A stretch of DNA of 16,147 nucleotides from Lysobacterales bacterium. GTDB taxonomy: Bacteria; Pseudomonadota; Gammaproteobacteria; Xanthomonadales; Rhodanobacteraceae. A program made the position numbers and the translations under genes. The stretch covers positions 1 to 16,147 of the forward strand of contig JAAFHE010000011.1 of NCBI GenBank assembly GCA_013298265.1. The letters are read 5' to 3'. The notes under the pieces are model-generated. The model saw nothing but the letters and a program-made list of their open reading frames with translations, did no database searches and had not been told where the DNA came from. This document shows, in pieces, positions 7,473 through 14,639 of this stretch. How positions within the stretch are numbered: position 1 is the stretch's first letter; each line of letters opens with the position of its first letter.

Positions 7473-9737
7473 ATGGCCGACCGACAAACCATTCTCCTGC
7501 GCATGCGCTCGGTGATCCTGCTGTCGCTGATGACCTGCACGTCGGTCGTCCTTGTCCTCAGCGGCGTCGTGTTTGTCCGTGGGGAGTCGGCACGCCAAGC
7601 GGTGATGCACCGCAGCCTGCTCGATTCCTCTGCCCGTCGCATCGCGCTTTCCGTCGATCAGTTTCTCTCACTGCATTCCGCCGCCCTCACCCTGGTCGCC
7701 GAATCATTGAACCGCGGCGACTGCACCTCTCCCCTATGCCACGCGCAGAAGATTGCTGACCTGCAGCGCTGCTTTCCGGCATTCCAGGCAGTATCGGAAA
7801 ACGATGCCGCGGCGACAGGCAAGTTATACTTTGTCGCACTCCCACTTCCCGGCGCCGCTACCGACACGCTGCCAGTGCAGGTTTCCGTGGCGCGCACGTC
7901 GGCGGATGACCAGTCGCGCGGGTCTCTCGTCGGAATACTGCGCGTGCCGCTGCCGCATCTGTTTTCTGTGTCGTCGGACAACCCTGAGCGGACCGGCGGC
8001 AATCTGCTGTTGATCGATCGAGCCGGCGCCGTGCTGTTTTCGTCGGCCGGCACTTCCATTTCAACCTTGCCCGCGCCCGCCGCACTACTCGCGGCAATAC
8101 GGGACGGCACCGGCGAAGTTCAGCTGAATGATCAGGCGCTGCTGATACAGACCGGCGCGGTGGCCGCAGCAGACTGGCGCGTAGTCGTGATGGTGCCGCG
8201 GGAGCGTAGTGTGCCCGGCCTCACTACGCTGGTCAGCCACGCGGGACTCGCACTGCTGATCGCGTTGCTGATCGCCGTCCCGGCAAGCCTGTGGATTTCA
8301 CGCGTGGTGCTGCGCATGCTCGATGGCCTCGCGCACACGATGCGCCGCCCTGATCCGAACCGGCTTGACGAGCCCCCCATTGGCGAGGGTTTGGCACGCC
8401 CGAGCCGCGGCGAAGCGGACGAGTCCGCGGCAGCAACGCAGCCGATCTGCGATCAGACGGTGACCGAGGTGGACATGCAGCACCTCGCGCATGCCGGTCC
8501 TGACGGCGCCCATCGCGAACTCGCCGCGCGGGCGCGGCAGCGCGAGGCAGAGGTCGACGAGCAAACGGCTGATCTCAAGAACGCGCTGAATTTTGCCAAT
8601 GAAGCCATACGCGCCCGCGACACATTGCTGGCCAATACGAGCCATGAAATCCGCACGCCGCTTTACGGGATCATCGGCGGCATCGAGCTGTTGAGGCCGA
8701 ACCTCACCGATGCGGAGGATCTGAATAACCTCAACGCGATCATGCAGTCCGCCGAGAGCCTGACTCAGCTGATCAACGATCTGCTCGACTTCAGCCGGAT
8801 CAATGCCGGCGCACTCCAGCTCGCCCCTCAGCCGTTTTCGGTGAGCGAACTCGCGCGCGAGGTCGTCGCCAGCGTGCAGCCGCTGTCCGCCAAGCGCGGC
8901 ATCGGCATCCGCCTGACGGACGAACTCACCACGGGCATCCGCCGCGGCGACGCGCTGCGCGTGCGCCAGATTCTGTTCAACCTGCTTGGCAATGCCGTGA
9001 AGTTCACGGAGAAAGGCGAAGTGAGGCTATCCCTGCAGGACGACGGCACCGGCATCCGCATTGTCATAGCGGATACCGGCGTCGGCATCGCGATCGAGGA
9101 TCTGCAACGTATCTTCAAGCCATTTGAGCAGGCTGACCTTTCGATGCGGCGACGCTTCCAGGGCACCGGCCTGGGGCTTGCCATTGTCGACGGGCTGGTG
9201 TCCGCCATGGGCGGCAGCATCGCGATTGCCTCGCAGTTGGGCAAGGGCACAACCTTCACGCTCAGCTTGCCGCTGCCGCCAAGTGCGGCCCTGAATCGCG
9301 ATGACGACCAGGCGCCGGCGCCGATGGGTAGTTTCGCGGGCCTTCGCGTGCTGGTCGTCGACGATGTCGAGATCAATCGCACGCTCCTCAGTGCCCAGCT
9401 CAAGCGACTCGGTGCCGAGGCGATTTGCGCCGAGGACGGCTATGCCGCGCTTACCCTGCTGTCCCGCGAGACCGTCGACCTGGTGTTGCTGGATTTGCAG
9501 ATGCCCGGTATCGACGGCCTGGAAACCGCTGGCCGCATGCGCGCATTGCCGAATGGTCGCTGCGTACGAATCGTCGCGGTCACCGCGAACGTTCAGCCCG
9601 GCGAACGGGAAAACTGCCTTGCCGCGAGCATGGACGACTACGCGACCAAGCCGCTGCGCATGGCCGGACTGCGGCAGCTCCTGGCCGACACGATGGCGTA
9701 TGCCGGACGGGATCTGCGCGGCCAGGCCGAGATCTGA
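7473..9737 (+). CDS. Membrane hybrid sensor histidine kinase / response regulator
   Basis: Inner-membrane sensor kinase of 754 aa. TM1 is at about 12-34. A periplasmic sensor of about 220 residues (CACHE-like size) carries C84, C89 and C100. TM2 is at about 256-279. A long charged, coiled-coil-prone linker follows (about 330-375). The dimerisation/phosphoacceptor domain has H391 in NTSHEIRTPLYGIIGGIELL. The ATPase domain has the N-box NLLGNAVKFTEKGE, DTGVGI and GTGLGLAIV. The C-terminal receiver (about 622-740) has D630/D631, phospho-acceptor D674 in LLDLQMPGIDG, and K726. There is no HPt domain, so onward phosphotransfer needs a separate HPt protein. The ligand is unknown. The ATG at 7473 is preceded only by a weak GCAGGG; another ATG lies at 7503. 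The divergent HsbR-like protein is a plausible final target. Confidence 0.93.
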   Translation: MADRQTILLRMRSVILLSLMTCTSVVLVLSGVVFVRGESARQAVMHRSLLDSSARRIALSVDQFLSLHSAALTLVAESLNRGDCTSPLCHAQKIADLQRCFPAFQAVSENDAAATGKLYFVALPLPGAATDTLPVQVSVARTSADDQSRGSLVGILRVPLPHLFSVSSDNPERTGGNLLLIDRAGAVLFSSAGTSISTLPAPAALLAAIRDGTGEVQLNDQALLIQTGAVAAADWRVVVMVPRERSVPGLTTLVSHAGLALLIALLIAVPASLWISRVVLRMLDGLAHTMRRPDPNRLDEPPIGEGLARPSRGEADESAAATQPICDQTVTEVDMQHLAHAGPDGAHRELAARARQREAEVDEQTADLKNALNFANEAIRARDTLLANTSHEIRTPLYGIIGGIELLRPNLTDAEDLNNLNAIMQSAESLTQLINDLLDFSRINAGALQLAPQPFSVSELAREVVASVQPLSAKRGIGIRLTDELTTGIRRGDALRVRQILFNLLGNAVKFTEKGEVRLSLQDDGTGIRIVIADTGVGIAIEDLQRIFKPFEQADLSMRRRFQGTGLGLAIVDGLVSAMGGSIAIASQLGKGTTFTLSLPLPPSAALNRDDDQAPAPMGSFAGLRVLVVDDVEINRTLLSAQLKRLGAEAICAEDGYAALTLLSRETVDLVLLDLQMPGIDGLETAGRMRALPNGRCVRIVAVTANVQPGERENCLAASMDDYATKPLRMAGLRQLLADTMAYAGRDLRGQAEI

Positions 9738-9870
9738 CTGCGCTCTGCGGCCGGTCCGGTCCATGGCGCAACCGTGTGCGGAGCTTTCGGCGTCGCGGGA
9801 TGCATTCACCGTGGCCGAAGCGGCTGCGCGAACAGGCCCAGGACCAGCGGGCGCTCAGGTCAAAGCACCC

Positions 9871-9934
9871 ACGACGCGCAGAGGGATGGTGCAGCACGAA
9901 AAGCGAGCTGCCTGCTGATCCCTCTGCGCGCCGT
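9871..9934. terminator. Long inverted repeat between convergent genes, probable bidirectional terminator
   Basis: Perfect 13-bp arms, CGCGCAGAGGGAT at 9875-9887 and its complement at 9918-9930, are extended by 3 further pairs after a single mismatch (9871-9873 with 9932-9934). The 30-nt loop holds a nested GCAGC/GCTGC pair (9891-9895 with 9906-9910). It sits 10 bp past the minus-strand BNR gene stop and 133 bp past the kinase stop. No U-tract follows on either strand, so a processing or mRNA-end structure is also possible. The rest of 9738-9944 holds nothing I recognise. Confidence 0.5.
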
Positions 9935-9944
9935 CAGGCGTTCA

Positions 9945-12803
9945 TTACGGCTCGAACCCGTTCTTGAACAGGATGTCCGATGGCGTAAAGCTGCCGGTGA
10001 TGGCCTGGTTGGTCAGCGGCGAGTACGCGAGCACGATGGCGAGGTAGGTGCCTGGTGCCGGCGGATTCGGGATGTTGCAGGTTTCGTTCGCGTTCGCACC
10101 GGCCGACTCGCAGATCGTCTCGTCGTTGAGCTTGATGGTCAGGTCGGCATCTTCGCTGCCCGGCCCGGTCGTGACGAAGCTCAGGTTGGTCGCGCCCGGC
10201 GGCACGACGAGCGAATAGCGCAGTTCGTCGTTCTGCGCGGCGCTCAGACCAGACACAGTAACCCCGTTGACCAGCGGCGTCGGCGGAGCGAACAGGCGCA
10301 CGACGCGCGAGAAGCTGCTGCTCGCGGCGTCGTCATCAGTGACCGTCAGCACGGCGGTGAAGGAGCCGTAGGTTGCGTAGGTGTGACTGGAGTCGGCCGT
10401 CGTCACCGCGGGACTGCCGTCGCCGAAATTCCAGCTATACGAGGCAATGCTGCCGTCGAAGTCGATCGACGACTCGTCGAAGGTGGCGGTGCGGTCGTTG
10501 ACGGTGTAGACGAAATCCGGCGTCGGCGGTGCGTTGGCGCTGGGGCCGAGCACGACGCGCCAGGCGCCGCGGCTGTAGGTGCCGGCGGTCAGCACATGCG
10601 GCACATCGTCGATTTCGAGATCGCTGACGACGACGCCGAGCGGCAGGCCGGCCGAGTACGCACTGAAGTTGTCGCCGCCATCGGTACTTTCGTATACGCC
10701 GATATCGGTCGCGACGAAGATGCGGTTGGTATTGAGCGGATCGACGGCGACGCTGTTCGCCGGCACGTTCGGCAGGCCCGCGCCAGCCGCTGTCCAGGTC
10801 GTGCCACCCGTGGTCGAGCGATAGAAGCGCGAGGCGCCGAAGCCCGCACGCGTGATGAACACGCGCTGCGCATTGGTCGGATCCATCGCGACATCGGAGA
10901 CGTTGCCGCCGGGATAGTCGCCGGTGACGTTGGTGAACGTCGGCGTCGGAATCGAGGCATCGGGACTGAAGTAGATGCGACCGCCCGAGGTGCCGACGTA
11001 GGTCGGCATCAGCACACCGATCAGCTGCGGCGTGACCACCGACGCGGCGCTGCCCATGTTCGGCGATACCGCCGTCCAGGTGCTGCCGTTGGTCGTCGTG
11101 CGGTACAGCGTGTTGGACGAGGCAAACAGCAGGTTGCCGGCAGTAGCCATCGGCGTGACCCAGGGAAAGGTCGACGAAGCCGTCATGCCGGTAGTCGGCA
11201 TGAGTTCGTAGCTGCCGAGGCTACCGCTCGCGTTCGAGCGCACGATGCTCGGCAGGTTGCCGCTCGGATAGCTGGTCTGGAACACGCGCGAGGGCGTGCT
11301 CGGGTCGACCGCATTCATGAATCCGTCGCCGCTGGCGAAGGTCAGGCCCCACTGCAGGCTGGTGCGGCGACCCGACGAACCGTTGTCCTGCGCGCCGCCG
11401 AAGACGATGTTGGCGTCGTTCGGATGTACCGCGATGTCGTAGAACTGCGTGACATTGAGGTTGGAATTCATGTTGACGTACGACAGGCCGCCGTTGTCAG
11501 TACGCCACAGGCCGCCGTCGGTGCCGACCCAGAAGCGATTCGGATTGGTCGGCGAATAGCGCACGACATGCGTGTCCTGATGCACTTTCTGTGACGTGCC
11601 CCAGGTGCTGGTCATTGCCGTGAGCGCCGTGCCGCCATTGGTCGAGCGGTGGTGACGGATCGTGCCGAGCAGGATCGTCGACGGATCGGTCGGATGCACG
11701 GCGACGGTAAGGTTGTAGCCGCACTGTCCCTCGCAGGCCGCCGCGTTGGTCTGGCTCCAGTTCGTGCCGCCGTCGGTGGTGCGATAGAGGCGTGATCCGA
11801 TCAGCGCGTACAGCGTGTTGCTGTCGCTCGGCGACATGGCCAGGCGCATGCGCGAACCTGCCGGGTTCAGTCCGGTGCTGACGCTGGTCCAGTTCACGCC
11901 GCCGTCGGTGGACTTGGACACGCCCGTGTTGATGAGGCCAGCGTAGACCGTGCTGGTGCCCGGCACGAACACGATGTCCTCGACATTGGTGCTGAGTACG
12001 CGCGCCCAGGTCAGGCCTCCGTCGGCGCTGCGGAACACGCCGGCGCCGCTCAACGCGCCGGTCGGGCCGCAGGCACCGGCACCGCCGGCGAGAATGACAT
12101 TGCTGTCGGTCGGCTGCACCGCAACCGCGTTGACGATGGACAGCGGCATCTGGGTCCCGGTGCCGCCATTGCGGGCAGACCAGCTCGCGCCGGCATTCTC
12201 GGAAAGGAATACGCCCTGGCCGAAATAGCCAGCACAGCCGCCGCCGTTCTTGTCGCCGGTACCGACCCAGACGCGATTCGAATTATTCGGATCCAGTGTC
12301 ACCGCGCCGATCGGCAGCGTGCCGACCTGATCGAAGACCGGCGTCCAGCTCGCACCGGCATCGGTGGTTTTCCACACGCCGCCCGCGGCGCTGCCGACAT
12401 AGACCGTGTCATCGTTGCCCGGCACCGGGGTCACCGCGTTGAGACGACCGGAAACTTTGCCCATGATCCAGTCGGTCATGCTCATCGATGACGGACCGAC
12501 CGGAGCCCAGGTTTCGCCGCTGAGCTCCTGTGCCGGATCCTTGCTGCGGCGCTGCTGCCGGAGCGCCTCGACCGACGCGGCACGCTGCAACGATGCATCG
12601 GGAGTCGTACGCAGGGCGCGCGTGCGCTCGAACCAGAGCTGGCGCTGTTCGATCTGCCACGACTCCTCGCGGCCCTCGCCGTTCTCCCTGAGGCCTCCGA
12701 TCTGCCCGGCCTCGTCGGGTGAGGCAAGGGCCGCGCCGGTGGGCAGCACCAGGAAACCCGCGAGCGCGCTCCACGCGCGCCAGCCGTGTATCGACTTGAC
12801 CAT
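9945..12803 (-). CDS. Secreted BNR/sortilin-like beta-propeller protein with PKD and PPC domains
   Basis: Exported protein of 952 aa. A Sec signal peptide (VKSIHGWR, then a hydrophobic core) has a likely cut after ALA-27. A Gln/Arg-rich spacer follows. Then come at least eight Asp-box/BNR-type units from about 115 to 740, such as KTTDAGASWTP, RSADGGLTWARV, KSTDGGVNWTS, RTTDGGTNWSQ and ESTDGGDNFSAY. These are interleaved with (H/D)P(N/T)(D/N) turns, as in VPS10/YVTN-type propellers. A PKD domain at about 760-840 has DFDGSIASYSWNFGDG. A PPC-like domain at about 850-940 has DADLTIKLN and TYLAIVLAYSP. The protein ends DILFKNGFEP. The start at 12803 has GGGAG 6 nt upstream and directly precedes the signal peptide; an in-frame start at 12824 would add seven residues. 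The role is probably extracellular binding or an accessory function; no catalytic residues are recognised. It is transcribed from its own region. Confidence 0.9.
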   Translation of the reverse strand: MVKSIHGWRAWSALAGFLVLPTGAALASPDEAGQIGGLRENGEGREESWQIEQRQLWFERTRALRTTPDASLQRAASVEALRQQRRSKDPAQELSGETWAPVGPSSMSMTDWIMGKVSGRLNAVTPVPGNDDTVYVGSAAGGVWKTTDAGASWTPVFDQVGTLPIGAVTLDPNNSNRVWVGTGDKNGGGCAGYFGQGVFLSENAGASWSARNGGTGTQMPLSIVNAVAVQPTDSNVILAGGAGACGPTGALSGAGVFRSADGGLTWARVLSTNVEDIVFVPGTSTVYAGLINTGVSKSTDGGVNWTSVSTGLNPAGSRMRLAMSPSDSNTLYALIGSRLYRTTDGGTNWSQTNAAACEGQCGYNLTVAVHPTDPSTILLGTIRHHRSTNGGTALTAMTSTWGTSQKVHQDTHVVRYSPTNPNRFWVGTDGGLWRTDNGGLSYVNMNSNLNVTQFYDIAVHPNDANIVFGGAQDNGSSGRRTSLQWGLTFASGDGFMNAVDPSTPSRVFQTSYPSGNLPSIVRSNASGSLGSYELMPTTGMTASSTFPWVTPMATAGNLLFASSNTLYRTTTNGSTWTAVSPNMGSAASVVTPQLIGVLMPTYVGTSGGRIYFSPDASIPTPTFTNVTGDYPGGNVSDVAMDPTNAQRVFITRAGFGASRFYRSTTGGTTWTAAGAGLPNVPANSVAVDPLNTNRIFVATDIGVYESTDGGDNFSAYSAGLPLGVVVSDLEIDDVPHVLTAGTYSRGAWRVVLGPSANAPPTPDFVYTVNDRTATFDESSIDFDGSIASYSWNFGDGSPAVTTADSSHTYATYGSFTAVLTVTDDDAASSSFSRVVRLFAPPTPLVNGVTVSGLSAAQNDELRYSLVVPPGATNLSFVTTGPGSEDADLTIKLNDETICESAGANANETCNIPNPPAPGTYLAIVLAYSPLTNQAITGSFTPSDILFKNGFEP

Positions 12804-12809
12804 CTCACT

Positions 12810-12814
12810 CTCCC
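12810..12814 (-). promoter_or_regulatory. Ribosome binding site of the BNR/PKD gene
   Basis: Minus-strand GGGAG followed by 6 nt (AGTGAG) and the ATG at 12803. It selects this start over the in-frame ATG at 12824, which would place seven polar residues before the signal peptide. Confidence 0.6.
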
Positions 12815-12824
12815 GAGGAAGCAT

Positions 12825-12912
12825 CAGGACCGCAGGACGCGGAACCGCAGACCGGCGATCGTAAGGCGGATCGGTGCTGGTCAGATAGACCGAAAGTCAC
12901 GGAACCGCGGAC
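12825..12912 (-). repeat. Three near-copies of a GTC-YGCGGTTCC element upstream of the BNR/PKD gene
   Basis: On the minus strand, GTCCGCGGTTCCG (12912-12900) and GTCTGCGGTTCCG (12852-12840) are 12/13 identical and start 60 bp apart. A weaker GTCCTGCGGTCCTG (12838-12825) lies closer to the gene. They fill the otherwise featureless 253-bp region 12804-13056 and may be regulator sites. No clear sigma-70 promoter was seen. Chance similarity in GC-rich DNA is possible. Confidence 0.3.
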
Positions 12913-13003
12913 GGAAAGTTCGATCGGACCTGAGTACGGTTGCGGCGGCGGTTGGTGCGCGGCCGCCGGGTCAACCGTTGCGGGCGAAATGACGAAAAGG
13001 CAT

Positions 13004-13056
13004 GAGAAGCGAGTGAACGTGTAACGATCTTCGCACCCACTCGTTTCTCGCTTCTC
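13004..13056 (-). terminator. Probable intrinsic terminator of the sigma/anti-sigma operon, with alternative stems
   Basis: Just past the anti-sigma stop (13057), plus-strand GAGAAGCGAGTG (13004-13015) can pair with CACTCGTTTCTC (13038-13049) with one G-T mismatch. Alternatively its first ten bases, GAGAAGCGAG, pair perfectly with CTCGCTTCTC (13047-13056). On the minus transcript the hairpin is followed by ATGCCTTTTCG, a short U-rich run, as expected for a weak Rho-independent terminator. Confidence 0.5.
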
Positions 13057-13487
13057 TCACTGCTTTCCTGACGACGCGCCGCGCCCCAACGGCCAGTGTG
13101 CCGCGCCGATGCCGAGCAGCAGCAACAGTCCCCAGCCGTTGACCACGCGCGGCAGCGAGGGCAGCGTCGCGAGCAACCCCGCGAGCCAGCCGGCCCCCTC
13201 CAGCACCAGGCCGGCGACCCCCAGCGCGAACAGCACCAGCAGCAGCACGACGATCCAGCGCTGTGGCCAGCGCGCGTCGAGCAGGGCCGCACGCTCGGCG
13301 CGCCGCGCCACGCGGCGCGCGAAGCCATCAGGCAGGCCTAGGGGCAGCGGCTCGCGCAACGCGCGCGCGACCAGGCGGTACGAGGCGGGCACGTTCTCCG
13401 CATCGGCGCGGCCGCCCTCGATGTCGATAGCACGCTGTTGTAGCGTCCATTCGCGTTCCTGTTCCGGCGACAGCGGCGGCAAGGTCG

Positions 13488-13491
<4 letters not shown>
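13057..13491 (-). CDS. Putative membrane anti-sigma factor
   Basis: Protein of 144 aa encoded directly after the ECF sigma factor, with an ATGA overlap (13488-13491). The cytoplasmic N-terminal part (1-78) carries YRLVARALREPLPLGLPDGFARRVARRAE, similar in style to small anti-sigma factors of Lysobacterales. Strong hydrophobic segments follow at about 80-98 and 118-133, and a weaker one lies between. It lacks the zinc-binding H-x3-C-x2-C motif of ZAS-type anti-sigma factors, so the call rests on position, size and topology. It would tether the sigma factor at the inner membrane. The frame stays open upstream to 13968, but that stretch is out of frame over the sigma gene and is an artefact. The start at 13491 is fixed by the coupling. 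A hairpin follows the stop. Confidence 0.65.
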
Positions 13492-14066
<575 letters not shown>

Positions 14067-14080
14067 TCCATCCGTTGCAA

Positions 14081-14107
14081 GATACGGAATCCGAGCGGGC
14101 GGTTGCA
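14081..14107 (-). promoter_or_regulatory. Putative ECF-type promoter of the sigma factor gene
   Basis: Minus strand: TGCAACC (14107-14101), 14 nt, CGTATC (14086-14081). The 12 nt TGCAACCGCCCG, the CGTATC box and the 14-nt spacing are all repeated in the divergent promoter at 14147-14173. This bipartite layout, a -35-like box with a C-G-T core in the -10, is usual for ECF promoters. It suggests positive autoregulation. A transcript would start around 14074. Confidence 0.65.
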
Positions 14108-14146
14108 GCCTTCGCGGTGGATCGGCGTCAGCGCCATGAAATTCCT

Positions 14147-14173
14147 TGCAACCGCCCGGCACCGGCGCGTATC
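14147..14173 (+). promoter_or_regulatory. Putative ECF-type promoter of the small membrane protein gene
   Basis: Plus strand: TGCAACC (14147-14153), 14 nt, CGTATC (14168-14173). It matches the element driving the sigma gene in both boxes, in the first five spacer bases (GCCCG) and in spacing. The predicted start is near 14180, giving a leader of about 38 nt to the ATG at 14218. It makes the downstream gene a likely member of the sigma factor's own regulon. Confidence 0.65.
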
Positions 14174-14217
14174 CCTTAGCCCGACCGGCCCTGCGGCCGA
14201 CGCATCGCGGAGTACCC

Positions 14218-14562
14218 ATGGACCACCGAGTGCTGGTGCCGATCGCCCTGTTCGGCAGCGTCATCTACGTGATCAAGCTGCTGATCGACGCGCGCATGCG
14301 CATCCTGTTGCTGCGCGCCGGCGATCCGGAGGAGTTGCGCTCGCTGCTGCAGGCCGAAGCCATCCAGCGCCGCCACGCCTCGCTGCGGTCGGGCATCACC
14401 CTGGGCATGCTCGCGCTGGGCTTCGCGCTGATCCAGCTACTGGGCTGGAACGACATCACCCCGGGCGCGATCGCGGTGCTGGCCGCAGCCGCAAGTCTCG
14501 GCAACCTCGGCTACTACGCGCTGACCCGGCGCGACAGCCAGGCGCCCGGCGAGACCCGCTGA
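14218..14562 (+). CDS. Small three-helix membrane protein (DUF6249-like)
   Basis: Protein of 114 aa with hydrophobic segments at about 5-23, 59-76 and 82-101. A charged cytoplasmic-type loop lies between the first two (DARMRILLLRAGDPEELRSLLQAEAIQRRH). The helix / charged L-x-R-x(G/A)-x-P-x-E loop / two-helix layout is reminiscent of the DUF6249 family, often seen next to ECF sigma factors in Lysobacterales. This is recalled resemblance, not a search result. The start at 14218 has GGAG 5 nt upstream; an in-frame start at 14146 would run through the promoter. Divergent from the sigma factor and preceded by a matching promoter, so likely co-regulated with it and possibly part of its sensing or feedback. 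Function unknown. Confidence 0.75.
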   Translation: MDHRVLVPIALFGSVIYVIKLLIDARMRILLLRAGDPEELRSLLQAEAIQRRHASLRSGITLGMLALGFALIQLLGWNDITPGAIAVLAAAASLGNLGYYALTRRDSQAPGETR

Positions 14563-14569
14563 ACGCGGC

Positions 14570-14585
14570 CGCCGCGCTTGCGGCG
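14570..14585 (+). terminator. Weak hairpin after the small membrane protein gene
   Basis: CGCCGC-GCTT-GCGGCG, a perfect 6-bp GC stem with a 4-nt loop, begins 8 nt after the stop at 14562. No T-run follows. It may only attenuate read-through into the YjbR-domain gene at 14640. Confidence 0.3.
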
Positions 14586-14639
14586 ACTGCGGGTGCGTGT
14601 TGAGCTACAGCGCATTCTCGGCGCACCGGAGAAACCATC

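Noticed and set aside
9774..11594. 606-codon open frame on the plus strand
   Set aside because: It lies antisense to the BNR/PKD gene, is Arg/Gly/Ala-rich, shows no domain and is explained by GC-rich codon use on the opposite strand.
10500..12400. Repeated short motifs that might be a DNA repeat array
   Set aside because: They are the nucleotide echo of Asp-box/BNR protein repeats (T-D-G-G-x-x-W), with diverged spacing and not an independent DNA element.
14067..14264. Upstream extension of the sigma factor frame
   Set aside because: The extra 66 residues have no sigma similarity and would cover both predicted promoters and the start of the divergent gene.
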